Positions 24,665 to 33,404 are shown, counted from the stretch's first letter. The stretch is 34,124 nt of DNA from Chlorobiota bacterium (GCA_026416585.1 JAOAEV010000043.1:1-34124); one strand, 5' to 3'. Numbers and translations are program-made. Notes: generated by a model from the sequence alone, not told the origin.

Positions 24665-25218
24665 TGCTCTCCCCAACGGTAGCTCAGACCAATACGAATC
24701 GGCAGCAGCACCCCAACTTGATCACCAGCCATACATTCAAGCTCGGCAAACCATCCGACTGCAGCAGCAACACTGCCACGAAGACCGAATCCCCAATACA
24801 CCACCAGCGATCGTGTTGTCGTCCATGTCAGTGCAGATGTGGAGTCCCACTCGATCGCATGAGCAACGCGCTCCCCGATAGTTATTCCTGCACCAAGCCG
24901 CAGATATGGTGCAGTTCCTGAGCCGGCAAACCACTGCAGTGAGCCACGCAGAATCCACCCACGGTAGTCATCGAGCAACACGACAGTAGAGTGTGTCGGG
25001 CGGATGTATTCAGCGGCAGCAGCAATTGCCACTGGTAGATCTACAAGCGATGACAACACAGGAAGCTTCGAGCTGATTTCTATACCAGTGCTTGTGCCGC
25101 GCCATAAGCCATCGTTGAATAGCCGCGCAGCAGATGGAACGGTTCCTGCCCATACACCGACACTTGATTGCGCCCGCATCGCCACAGCAAGTAGCACCAT
25201 CAATGCAACATGCCGCAT
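24661..25218 (-). CDS. Small secreted outer-membrane barrel-like protein, unknown
   Basis: The 185-residue protein has a short signal peptide (MRHVALMVLLAVAMRAQ) and about eight amphipathic strands (for example LPVAIAAAAEYIRPT, WILRGSLQWFAGSG, PYLRLGAGITIGERV, LVVYWGFGLRGSV, IRIGLSYRWGEQ), which suggests a small outer-membrane barrel. I do not recognise a family. It begins inside the stop of the DUF4175 gene (TGATG) and ends inside the start of wecB (ATGA), so it is translated as part of this operon. The start is ATG 25218; a GTG one codon upstream is also in frame. Confidence 0.6.
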   Translation of the reverse strand: MRHVALMVLLAVAMRAQSSVGVWAGTVPSAARLFNDGLWRGTSTGIEISSKLPVLSSLVDLPVAIAAAAEYIRPTHSTVVLLDDYRGWILRGSLQWFAGSGTAPYLRLGAGITIGERVAHAIEWDSTSALTWTTTRSLVVYWGFGLRGSVAAAVGWFAELECMAGDQVGVLLPIRIGLSYRWGEQ

Positions 25219-28200
25219 CACTTGTTCTGCACGCGCTGGAGTTGCTCCATGTAGCGCTCGATCAGCTGCTCGTAGTCTTTGGTGTAGCCGAGCTGCGAAC
25301 GGCGCAAGAAATCCCGATAGCGTTGGAGCTGTTCGATCGCCTTCAGCCGTAGTTCCGAGGGGCTTTGGCGGGCAACATCTTCACCTGGCCGAGATTCTCG
25401 CGTTTTTTCGTAGTCGCGTTCGTGCATCGAGCGTGTCGCATCGAGCAATCGAGAAAGGATTCGCTCCATCCGTCGGCGTGTTTCTGGCGTGACAGTCCCA
25501 CTTTGCATGTCGGTGAGCACTTCTTTCATCTCGTCGGTGATGCGATCAAGATCGCCGAGGGCTTTGCGTTTGCCACCGACCTGTTTTTCCTCGTGCGCAA
25601 GCTCTTCGATGGATTTCATCACACGTCCTTGCTGTGCAGCGATGCGACCGAGCTGTTCGCGCTGCTCTTGGGAAAGCTGCCCCTCTGCGCCGAGCTGTTG
25701 CATTGCACTGTTGATTTGCTGCTGCATGCCAGCAGCCTCCATCAAACGTTGCATAAAGCTTGCGCCAGGCTGCATGCCACCGGGACGCATTTGATTACTT
25801 TCACCGTCGCCCTCGCCTTCGCCAGGATTGTTGCCGTTCATTTGCTCAAGCATGGCTTGCATTTGATTCATCGCGCGGTTCATCGAGCCCATCGCCGACT
25901 GTTGCATTTGGCATGCGCCGTAGCTGTTGCGCTGTTCGAGTGTACGTTGGGCATCCTGCATCTGGCGTAGTGCTTGCCCCAGCTCGCGTGCCATCTCCGG
26001 TGTTACCGCAGTCGTTTGCCGGGAGAGCGCATCGAGCCGTCTGGCAAGATTCATTAGCTGCTCGCGGAGCTGCTGCTGCCGCTGCATTGCACGATTCATC
26101 ATCGTCGAATTCGGATCGAGCCGTTGCGTCTCGTTTGCCAGTTGTTCCTGTTCTTTCGACAGCTCGGCTAAGTCCTGGAAAGTTTGCTGCATTTGGCGTG
26201 CGATCTGTCGCATTTCGTTTTTGCGCATTTCCTGCTTGGCACGCTGCATGGCTTGCGCAAAGCGTTGCATCCGTTCGGCACTGCGTTGCATCGTCTGGCG
26301 TGCACGCTGGAAGTCACCTTGCTCGAGGGATTGCTGACTTTGCTCCATCGAACGCTCGGACTGCTCCTGCTGCAATTGCTCGGCAGCTTGACGGAGCTGC
26401 TCCTGTACGTTGGAACGTTGGTCAAGTTTTGCTTCCTGCGCTAATCGTTCGAGCGCACGGTATTCTTCCTGTAGCTGTTCCTGCTGGCGTTGAAGCTGCT
26501 CCTGTTGGCGAGCAAGCTGGTCGCGTGCAGTTTTGTCGTTGGGATTAGTGTTCGCAGCTTTTTGCTCCAGCTCACGCTGTTGCTGGGCAAGTTGCTCGGC
26601 ACGGCGCTGAAGCTCGTCCATCTTCTGCTGCGCCTGAATTCGTTTGAGCAGTTCGACAGCACGCTCGACGTTTTTGCGGAACTGCTCCTCGTCGAAGCGG
26701 AAATTGCGCATGGCACGCTCGATATCCTGCGGAGTCATTTGCTGCATAGCACGCTGCATCTGTTCGATGGCCCGGCGCAGCTCTTCAGAATTGACTTGTT
26801 GCAGCAACTTCTGCAGCTCGAGATATTTCTGTAACGTCTCTGGTGAGATTGCCTTGTGCTCCTCGAGCATGCGAGTCATTTCCTCGAGCATCCGCTGTGC
26901 ATCTTGCATTTTCTGTTGTAGCTGTTCTTGCTGGCGGAGCGCGTTTTCAAGTGACTTCTCTGTTTGCCAGTTTGGTTGCTGTTGCTTCATCAGCTCGCGT
27001 TGGATTTCGTCCATCGAGCGTGCGAGTTCTTCAGCTTTGCGCTTGACTTCCTCGAGCTGTTGCTGGGTGGAACGCTGCGCCTGTTGTGCTTGGCGGAACA
27101 CTTCTTCCAGTGATGGCAAGCGCACACGCAGCGTTGCTGTGCGTGCGCTCTTGGGACCGCTGACGTTGTCGTTATCGAAAACCTCCAGGTAGAATTCGTA
27201 CTTATCCTGCGGTGAGATTCCAAGCAGGTTCAAATTCCACGCATACGACACCTCGCGCGTACCACCCTCGAGCGAAGGAAGAGGGATGTCTGTTGTGCGC
27301 CAGTTGCGCTCAGGATCAGCAAACCGCGATTCCGCCAGACGACTTTTGAGCACCAGACGCGAAAAGCCATAATCATCGCCAATCGTCACACGGATGGGCA
27401 AGAGGGCATCACGTCCGACGGTCGCATCACCAGTCGGCTCGATAAGAGCGATTGTCGGCGGTGTATCATTTTCCACTCGGACTGTGTACCGAATTGGATC
27501 GGGTGTTGTGCGGCCGGCACTATCACGCAGTTCGATCCACCACGTGCCGCTCCGCTGGATCGTGAAGCTACCCTCGGCGCGGTCACCATCTGCACGAAGT
27601 GCAAAGCGGAGTGTGTCGTGCGCCGCAGCACTATCGCCAACCGAAACGAACACGATCCATCCTGCTACGATGGGTTTATTGGCGACTACACGGAGCATCA
27701 CTCGCGAGCCACGGAGCGCGACGATATTGGCACTTGTTTCATCGAGGAGTAGTGCAGAACGGCGTGCATATGCCGGTTGTTCGACGCGCATCTGGAATGA
27801 CCGCACCATCGGATAGTCGCTGACGGTAATGCGGCCGATATTGGACCGGATTTCCTCGTCGTACCACTGTGCAGCTGCATAAAATTCGATTGAGCTTTTC
27901 AGTGCCGGTAGATCGAACACATAATGGCTACCGGTGTCGTGTCGCAACGGGTAGTGATCAGGGCGCTCTTGCTGCTCTTCACGAACATAGAGCTTGACAT
28001 CAAGCGGAGCCGTGCCGGTAATCTCCACGCTCACACGTACAGGTGTATTACGCAGAACCTCGGTTGCGCAAGGCTCAACACGGAGCGCGAATGGTGGCGG
28101 TGGCACAAATCGCTCGTACCAGTGGGCCAAGCGATATGTAGCATCCCGGAGTGGGGAGATACCGACGATCGTGCCAAGCGTGCCAAGCAAAAGCACCACG

Positions 28201-28676
28201 AGCAGCATGATACGCCGGCGGTGCTCAGGGGCAATGATGACGTCGAAGTGACGTCCTGCAATGGCGCGTTCCACCTGTTGAAAGGCTGCCAGCGCTAACT
28301 CCTGTGAACCGAATATCGGTTTGCCTGGGGCAACAAGCTGCAGTGCATCGAGCAGACGATCACGAATGTCTTCGTAGGCATTTCCGACGCGCCGTGCGAT
28401 ACTCTCGAGCGTCGGGCGTTTCGGCGATAAAACGCGCAGCCATAGCGTGCGCAGCGGTAATGCCACGAACGCTGCGAGCGTCCCTACTGTCCATGTGGCA
28501 GCCAGTGCTGTCCGGAACGGGATACCGCCACCTGCGAATGCTTCGATCGCGGCACACACCAGCGCGCCACCTGCGCTAAGCACAAGCGCCACTACAAGGT
28601 CACGCGTGACCAACACAAGTGTTTCTTTTCTGCGCGTCGCCTCCAGACGACGCATGATCGCAGCGTATGCGTTCAT
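25218..28676 (-). CDS. DUF4175-type large membrane protein with long Gln-rich coiled coil
   Basis: The 1152-residue protein has membrane segments near 25-46, 55-75 and 164-183, followed by a periplasmic-type region of beta-rich modules (about 190-515: FALRVEPCATEVLRNTPVRV, FYLEVFDNDNVSGP). A very long helical coiled coil from about 520 to 1080 is dominated by Gln, Glu, Arg and Met (QQQLEEVKRKAEELARSMDE, then repeated short Gln runs), before a short helical tail. This is the layout of DUF4175 proteins of Bacteroidota and relatives, whose function is not known. It follows the DUF4159 gene by six bases; the two families are often neighbours, commonly with MoxR ATPase and DUF58 genes, which are absent here. 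No ribosome site is seen before ATG 28676. Confidence 0.85.
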   Translation of the reverse strand: MNAYAAIMRRLEATRRKETLVLVTRDLVVALVLSAGGALVCAAIEAFAGGGIPFRTALAATWTVGTLAAFVALPLRTLWLRVLSPKRPTLESIARRVGNAYEDIRDRLLDALQLVAPGKPIFGSQELALAAFQQVERAIAGRHFDVIIAPEHRRRIMLLVVLLLGTLGTIVGISPLRDATYRLAHWYERFVPPPPFALRVEPCATEVLRNTPVRVSVEITGTAPLDVKLYVREEQQERPDHYPLRHDTGSHYVFDLPALKSSIEFYAAAQWYDEEIRSNIGRITVSDYPMVRSFQMRVEQPAYARRSALLLDETSANIVALRGSRVMLRVVANKPIVAGWIVFVSVGDSAAAHDTLRFALRADGDRAEGSFTIQRSGTWWIELRDSAGRTTPDPIRYTVRVENDTPPTIALIEPTGDATVGRDALLPIRVTIGDDYGFSRLVLKSRLAESRFADPERNWRTTDIPLPSLEGGTREVSYAWNLNLLGISPQDKYEFYLEVFDNDNVSGPKSARTATLRVRLPSLEEVFRQAQQAQRSTQQQLEEVKRKAEELARSMDEIQRELMKQQQPNWQTEKSLENALRQQEQLQQKMQDAQRMLEEMTRMLEEHKAISPETLQKYLELQKLLQQVNSEELRRAIEQMQRAMQQMTPQDIERAMRNFRFDEEQFRKNVERAVELLKRIQAQQKMDELQRRAEQLAQQQRELEQKAANTNPNDKTARDQLARQQEQLQRQQEQLQEEYRALERLAQEAKLDQRSNVQEQLRQAAEQLQQEQSERSMEQSQQSLEQGDFQRARQTMQRSAERMQRFAQAMQRAKQEMRKNEMRQIARQMQQTFQDLAELSKEQEQLANETQRLDPNSTMMNRAMQRQQQLREQLMNLARRLDALSRQTTAVTPEMARELGQALRQMQDAQRTLEQRNSYGACQMQQSAMGSMNRAMNQMQAMLEQMNGNNPGEGEGDGESNQMRPGGMQPGASFMQRLMEAAGMQQQINSAMQQLGAEGQLSQEQREQLGRIAAQQGRVMKSIEELAHEEKQVGGKRKALGDLDRITDEMKEVLTDMQSGTVTPETRRRMERILSRLLDATRSMHERDYEKTRESRPGEDVARQSPSELRLKAIEQLQRYRDFLRRSQLGYTKDYEQLIERYMEQLQRVQNK

Positions 28677-28682
28677 GAATTA

Positions 28683-29393
28683 TTAAGGCAATGCTTGCTG
28701 TTGACCGAGCACATAGACAACGATGTTTGTGCCGATTTTGAGCGCTGCTTCACGGCGCTCCGGCGGATCGTGATGCACGTCAGGATCAGCCCAACCGTCG
28801 CCCGGATTGGATTCGTAGGTGTAGAATACACAGAGTCGATTACCGCAGAACATTCCGAAACCTTGCGGCGGCTTCCCGTCGTGCTCGTGAATTTTCGGCG
28901 GTCCATAAGGGAAGTGAAAATGGCAATGATAAATCGGGTGCGAGAACGGAAGCTCGACGAACTCTTGGTCGGGAAAGACTTTTTTCATCTCTCGACGAAT
29001 GTATGGGTCGAGTCCGTAGTCATCATCAATGTAAAGGAATCCACCACTTTCAAGATATGCTCGCAACCGCCGCGCTTCTGCATCGGAGAAGCTCACGTTG
29101 CCATGACCTGTCAGAAACAGCATCGGGTAGAGGAAAATGTTGTCGCTGGCGATGTCCACATACTCGTAGCGCGGCTCGACGACGATGTTCGTGTTTTGGC
29201 GGATGTACTGGAGCAAATTGACTTCCGCTGATGGGTCGTTGTACCAATCACCACCGCCGCTGTACTTGAGCCGAGCAATTCGAAAGCTACTTTGCTGCTG
29301 CAACGGTAGGGATGGCGCAACACCTGGCACTTGCGCCAAGAGTGCCACCTGTAGCACCGTACAAACCCAAAACACAATCACTGTGATGTGCAT
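28683..29393 (-). CDS. DUF4159 domain secreted or membrane-anchored protein
   Basis: The 236-residue protein has a signal peptide (MHITVIVFWVCTVLQVALLAQ) and the conserved DUF4159 pattern: SFRIARLKYSGGGDWYNDPS, then FLYPMLFLTGHGNVSFSD, ESGGFLYIDDDYGLDPYIRR, REMKKVFPDQEF, LPFSHPIYHC, PPKIHEHDGKPPQGFGMF, VFYTYESNPGDGWADPDVH, and PPERREAALKIGTNIVVYVL. The fold resembles a glutamine-amidotransferase-like flavodoxin fold; no enzyme activity is established that I know of. The ATG at 29393 overlaps the end of rsmG by 16 bases and is supported by the signal peptide. It is followed by DUF4175 six bases on, so the two probably act together at the cell envelope. Confidence 0.88.
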   Translation of the reverse strand: MHITVIVFWVCTVLQVALLAQVPGVAPSLPLQQQSSFRIARLKYSGGGDWYNDPSAEVNLLQYIRQNTNIVVEPRYEYVDIASDNIFLYPMLFLTGHGNVSFSDAEARRLRAYLESGGFLYIDDDYGLDPYIRREMKKVFPDQEFVELPFSHPIYHCHFHFPYGPPKIHEHDGKPPQGFGMFCGNRLCVFYTYESNPGDGWADPDVHHDPPERREAALKIGTNIVVYVLGQQQALP

Positions 29394-30121
29394 TGCGATG
29401 CGATCTCGACGTGTGCCGATTGTGGAGTGCCACCCCAAGTAACGACGATAACCTTTTTTTGTTGCTCTTCTAACCACGGAGCACCAATCATGCGGAGAGG
29501 CTTTTCGACGATAGTTGCATCAGGAAACGCCATCTGCGCCTGAGCGATTTCAGCACGTAAATTGCCACCTTTGAGCAGCACGTGCATACCACTCGGGGCA
29601 ACCAGTGTACGTGTCCATTCAAGCAGTGTCCGTGTATCTGTCACTGCGCGCGCGAGCACGACATCGAATGCACCGCGGAGAACTGGCTGCTCCTCGGAAA
29701 GCTGTTCAACACGAGCGCAGATAGCATCCGTAAATCGATGCCCCGTGTGTTTGGCAAGCATTTCGGCAGTGTGGAGTTTTTTGCGAATTGAATCAACCAA
29801 CGTCATTCGCAGATCGGGACGGGCAATAATGAGCGGAATACCCGGCAAACCTCCCCCCGTGCCGACATCAATGCACCGTGCCTTTTGCGGAATCTCGACC
29901 ACCGTCAGTACTGCCAGTGAATGAAGGATGTGTCGCTCGAGGAGATGCTCGACGTCTTTGCGCGAGACTAAATTGATTCGCTCGTTCCAGTACCGCAACT
30001 CACGCTCGTAGCGCTCGATGGCTCGAAGTTGTTCCTTATCCAGTACGATACCGTTGGAAGAACAAACTGTCCAGAATTGTGCGATGTCCACGCCGAAAAG
30101 GGTGTCCGTAAGTTTGCACAT
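29378..30121 (-). CDS. rsmG: 16S rRNA (guanine-527-N7)-methyltransferase RsmG
   Basis: The 247-residue SAM-dependent methyltransferase modifies G527 of 16S rRNA. Motifs are YERELRYWNERINLVSRKD, HILHSLAV, the SAM-binding loop DVGTGGGLPGIPLIIARPD, LVDSIRKKLHTAEML, FDVVLARAVTD and LLKGGNLRAEI. The start at ATG 30121 gives a family-typical length. It is the first gene of a 13.5-kb minus-strand run that continues to accA. A TATTTTTG box ends four bases before the ATG, so the mRNA may be nearly leaderless. The divergent GT2 gene starts only 22 bases away. RsmG is often linked to gidA elsewhere, but no gidA is seen here. Confidence 0.93.
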   Translation of the reverse strand: MCKLTDTLFGVDIAQFWTVCSSNGIVLDKEQLRAIERYERELRYWNERINLVSRKDVEHLLERHILHSLAVLTVVEIPQKARCIDVGTGGGLPGIPLIIARPDLRMTLVDSIRKKLHTAEMLAKHTGHRFTDAICARVEQLSEEQPVLRGAFDVVLARAVTDTRTLLEWTRTLVAPSGMHVLLKGGNLRAEIAQAQMAFPDATIVEKPLRMIGAPWLEEQQKKVIVVTWGGTPQSAHVEIASQCTSQ

Positions 30122-30125
30122 CAAA

Positions 30126-30133
30126 CAAAAATA
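30126..30133 (-). promoter_or_regulatory. TATTTTTG promoter box for rsmG and the envelope operon
   Basis: An exact TAnnTTTG match on the minus strand lies in the 22-base divergent gap, ending four bases before the rsmG ATG. Transcription would begin at or next to the start codon. It is the same octamer as at 5735-5742. No -33 TTG element at normal spacing was found. Confidence 0.45.
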
Positions 30134-30143
30134 CACGTATTGA

Positions 30144-30797
30144 ATGAGCCAGCAGCAGACACCGATTTTTTCGGTCGTGCTGACAACGTACAACCGCGCC
30201 TGGTGTATCGAGCGCGCCATCGTCTCGGTTTTCGCACAGACCGAGCAGAGCTGGGAGCTCATCATCGTTGACGATGGGAGCACCGACGAGATAATTGACG
30301 TTGTGCGCCCCTACATCGGAAGGTCAGACCATGTGCGTCTCATTCTGCAAACCAATCAGGGTACCGGTGCTGCGCGCCAGGCTGGTATTCAGCTCGCCCG
30401 CGGGCATTTTGTAACATTTCTCGACTCCGACGACGAGTATCTGCCCGACCACTTGCTCACACGTAAGGCGTATATCACCAATAATCCCGACTACGACTTT
30501 TTCCACGGTGGCGTTTTGGTGGAAGGCGATCCTTACGTGCCCGACCGTAACGACCCAAGCAAGCTCATCCACATTGCGGAATGCGCTGTCGGCGGAACGT
30601 TTGTCGTGCGACGAACGCTTGCCCTGCAGCTTGGATTTGCGCCACTCCGCTACGGCGACGACGCCGATTTTTTCGACCGTGCCCGTGCGATCGGCATTCA
30701 TCCGTTCCGCGTGCCCGCTGCGACCTACCGCTATAATCGCACCAGCCCTGATTCGCTCTGCACGCAGATGGCGCGTCGCACAGGAGCGATTCGGTAA
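30144..30797 (+). CDS. GT2 family glycosyltransferase
   Basis: The 217-residue protein is a GT-A fold family 2 glycosyltransferase: FSVVLTTYNRAWCIERAI at residues 9-26, LIIVDDGSTDE, QTNQGTGAARQAGIQLARG, VTFLDSDDEYLP (the DxD metal site), then GGTFVVRRTLALQLGF and RYGDDADFFDRAR in the acceptor half. It is short but contains the full catalytic core. It is not in the minus-strand polysaccharide operon, but its start is only 22 bases from rsmG on the other strand. The malic enzyme gene follows 22 bases on. Acceptor and donor sugars are unknown. Confidence 0.9.
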   Translation: MSQQQTPIFSVVLTTYNRAWCIERAIVSVFAQTEQSWELIIVDDGSTDEIIDVVRPYIGRSDHVRLILQTNQGTGAARQAGIQLARGHFVTFLDSDDEYLPDHLLTRKAYITNNPDYDFFHGGVLVEGDPYVPDRNDPSKLIHIAECAVGGTFVVRRTLALQLGFAPLRYGDDADFFDRARAIGIHPFRVPAATYRYNRTSPDSLCTQMARRTGAIR

Positions 30798-30819
30798 CAC
30801 GATTGCACTACGATTGCCT

Positions 30820-32202
30820 ATGAGCGAAACCACACCAATTCTGCGTCCTCGCCTTCCTGATAACGACGTTGTATTTGTCGTGAAAAACCCACACCGACCG
30901 GGCATGCTTGGCAAGCTGTGTACGGTCATTGGTGAAGAAGGTGGACTGATTGGAGACACACGTGCGGTCTTTATCGGTCACGATCACATCATCCGCGAGA
31001 TTACCGTGGCGGTGTATGATGCGCCACACTTAGGCGCCATTGAACGCGCTATCCGTGAGCGAACACAAGCAGAGATCCTCGAAATCAAGGACGTCGTCTT
31101 CGAACAGCACCGTGAAGGCAAAATCTCTGTCGTTCGAACAAAATCAGCAACGACCGTCGGTGAACTCCGCAACCTCTATACCCCCGGTGTTGCGCGGGTC
31201 AGCAAAGCGATCCAACACGATCCCGAGCTTGCCTACAAGTACACAATGCTTGGCAACACTATCGGCATTTTCACGAACGGTACGCGCGTGCTGGGACTTG
31301 GCGACATCGGCCCGCTGGCGTCACTGCCAGTGATGGAAGGCAAAGCGATGCTCTACCATCAATTTGTCGGTCTCGGCGCCATGCCAATTTTAGTGGACAC
31401 CCGCGATCCGGAGGAGTTCGTTACGATCGTTGAAAAAACCTCTGTCGGATTCGCCGGCGTGCACTTGGAGGACATCCGCACACCCGATTGCTTTTACATC
31501 GAGGAAATGCTGATAAACCGGCTCCGCAAACCGGTCATGCACGACGACCAACACGGCACGGCAACAGTGCTGCTGGCAGCAGTCATCAATGCGCTGAAAA
31601 AAGTTGGACGCTTCGGCGACGATAGGCTGGTGTTCGCACAAATTGGTCTGGGTGCTGCCGGGTACGCTATCGCCAAACTGCTCGTTGAATATGGCTGCCA
31701 CGTTGTCGCGTTCGATCCTAATCCAGAAGCGCATGAGCGCGCTCGCAAAGCTGGCGTTGAGATTGTTTCGTTCGACGATGCTGTTGCCGCCGACGTGGTG
31801 ATTGCCACAACAGGGAAAGTGGGATTGATTACACGCGAGACAGTTCGCCCCGGCCAGATCATTTTCGCGCTGTCGAATCCAGTACCGGAAATTTTTCCCG
31901 AAGAAGCGCTCGACGCAGGCGCTGCCTTCGCCGCCGATGGCAAGTCGGTCAATAATGCACTGGCGTTTCCTGGTTTATTCAAAGCAGCAATCGAAACACG
32001 CGCTGACTCCATTACCAGCGCCATGAAAATCGCCGCCGCCGAAGCCATCGCTGCACTCGCCGAACCCGACGAACTAGTGCCCAGTCCGTTCAATCCTGCA
32101 GTGCACGAGAATGTCGTGGCACGGGTGCGAGCGGTCGTGCATGCTGCTCAGAACTGCACGTCCACACCGAACGAGAGCAGTGACCACGACCCCAGGTTGT
32201 AG
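30820..32202 (+). CDS. Malic enzyme with an N-terminal ACT domain
   Basis: The 460-residue enzyme converts malate to pyruvate and CO2 with NAD(P)+. An ACT-like regulatory domain is at about 15-85 (VVFVVKNPHRPGMLGKLCTV). The malic N-domain follows (LYTPGVARVSKAI, GNTIGIFTNGTRVLGLGDIG, VMEGKAMLYHQF, HLEDIRTPDCF, HDDQHGTATV), then the NAD-binding domain (IGLGAAGYAIAKLL, ATGKVGLITRE, FALSNPVPEI, NNALAFPGLFKAAIE). The ACT domain suggests control by an amino acid or similar small ligand. The ATG at 30820 starts ten residues before the ACT domain; the longer frame crosses the GT2 gene. Its last 18 codons, beyond the usual family end, overlap the tail of the convergent gene by 55 bases. Confidence 0.93.
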   Translation: MSETTPILRPRLPDNDVVFVVKNPHRPGMLGKLCTVIGEEGGLIGDTRAVFIGHDHIIREITVAVYDAPHLGAIERAIRERTQAEILEIKDVVFEQHREGKISVVRTKSATTVGELRNLYTPGVARVSKAIQHDPELAYKYTMLGNTIGIFTNGTRVLGLGDIGPLASLPVMEGKAMLYHQFVGLGAMPILVDTRDPEEFVTIVEKTSVGFAGVHLEDIRTPDCFYIEEMLINRLRKPVMHDDQHGTATVLLAAVINALKKVGRFGDDRLVFAQIGLGAAGYAIAKLLVEYGCHVVAFDPNPEAHERARKAGVEIVSFDDAVAADVVIATTGKVGLITRETVRPGQIIFALSNPVPEIFPEEALDAGAAFAADGKSVNNALAFPGLFKAAIETRADSITSAMKIAAAEAIAALAEPDELVPSPFNPAVHENVVARVRAVVHAAQNCTSTPNESSDHDPRL

Positions 32203-33404
32203 TCAACGCAGACCGTGACTGGTCCGAAGCTCCGTGCCAGACCGATCGTCCACTTGACGTTGCGAACAGTAATCTGCGCTGTGCTTTCCTGCACGACGTC
32301 ATCGCCGGGATAGCCGTTTGCAGGGTCGCGCACGACGCTGCCATCGGGTAGAACTTTAAGTAAGCCAAGTTGGATTTGCAACTCCTGCGGCAGTGTGTAG
32401 CGGTAGGACGAATGCGCCACGAGCTGTTCATAGCCGATGCCGGTATAGATATCAACAATTCCTTCGAAGCGCCGGCTCGCATGGATGTTGGCCAGTAGAA
32501 ATTCTCCGCGAGCTTCCAACTGTGCGTTGGTGACACCGACCGCTTTTCGCAGCAATGTGCCTTGATAACCAATCTGTACGGCGACGTCGAGAAACGGATC
32601 GCGGAGATACTGTGAAATCGAATGCCGCATACCAATACCCCAGAACGAAAAACGCCCGATGTTCTGGTCAAAGACCACTGGTGGAATGTATCGTAGGAGT
32701 AACTCGGTTCCCCACAGCGACCCAATTTCGATTTGCGGAACTGCTGCCACGATTGTTCGCATGTCCTGACCTGGCGGTAGCGACAGCGCCGACGGAAGCT
32801 TGAGCAGCAGGCTGTCGATCATATTCCGCGATGACTCTGGCAGCAACGCGTAGAGTGGCGCAAACTCCGGATCGTTCTGAATCAGCCAGTGAAGATACTC
32901 ACGATCTATTTCGATAGTGCTCGGTGCATAGCCAAAGACTGTTGGAGCTTGTGCGGGCACCCGCACGTGACCAGAATCTACACTTTTGTGAAAAAGGCGT
33001 TTGACCAAATCTACCGCCAGACCGGCTGTATCGCGGAGTACAAAGCTACCATTACGAAATTCAACGTATTTGGCGTATTCAACCGGTTGTGCCAGTGTCG
33101 GTAAAGTCGGACGATAAGTACGCTGATCGTCGCGCACAAAACCAAGCATTGAGTGAATGCCAAAGCGAATGTATGGTCGCTCGATCGAGTCCGGGATCGC
33201 TGCCTGCCGAAAAAAGCGTGCATTGCTGGTAGCGTTGACAGTCGTTACCAGTGGCTCCATGAACGGAATACTGTTTCGATCGAAAAGCTCTTTGGAGAGT
33301 CTTCGCGTAACGATGACCGCATTAGTGTCGTAGGCGCGTGGATCATTCTGCGCAGAGAGCGATAGCACACAGACAGCAGCAGCAATAAGTGTTCGTCTAA
33401 CCAC
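32148..33404 (-). CDS. Secreted outer-membrane-type protein, possibly DUF6588
   Basis: The 418-residue protein has a signal peptide if it starts at the GTG at 33404 (VVRRTLIAAAVCVLSLSAQ). The C-terminal half shows strand pairs typical of a barrel: VPQIEIGSLWGTELLLRYIP, FSFWGIGMRHSISQYL, LDVAVQIGYQGTLL, FEGIVDIYTGIGYEQL, WTIGLARSFGPVTV and LLSFGVDVQF with a terminal Phe. The GTELLLRYIP and GIGMRHSISQY region resembles DUF6588 proteins of Bacteroidota, a tentative link. Upstream ATGs at 33449 and 33467 would bury the signal peptide behind extra residues. It shares 55 bases with the convergent malic enzyme gene and is divergent from hldC. Confidence 0.7.
   Translation of the reverse strand: MVRRTLIAAAVCVLSLSAQNDPRAYDTNAVIVTRRLSKELFDRNSIPFMEPLVTTVNATSNARFFRQAAIPDSIERPYIRFGIHSMLGFVRDDQRTYRPTLPTLAQPVEYAKYVEFRNGSFVLRDTAGLAVDLVKRLFHKSVDSGHVRVPAQAPTVFGYAPSTIEIDREYLHWLIQNDPEFAPLYALLPESSRNMIDSLLLKLPSALSLPPGQDMRTIVAAVPQIEIGSLWGTELLLRYIPPVVFDQNIGRFSFWGIGMRHSISQYLRDPFLDVAVQIGYQGTLLRKAVGVTNAQLEARGEFLLANIHASRRFEGIVDIYTGIGYEQLVAHSSYRYTLPQELQIQLGLLKVLPDGSVVRDPANGYPGDDVVQESTAQITVRNVKWTIGLARSFGPVTVCVDYNLGSWSLLSFGVDVQF

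Noticed and set aside
25365-26548. Long plus-strand open frames opposite the coiled-coil part of the DUF4175 gene
   Set aside because: They mirror a repetitive Gln/Glu/Arg-rich coding region, have odd Cys/Ser/His-rich composition, and show no family motif or ribosome site.
30798-30819. Direct repeat ACGATTGC in the gap before the malic enzyme gene
   Set aside because: Two copies of eight bases in a 22-base gap can occur by chance and show no link to a known element.
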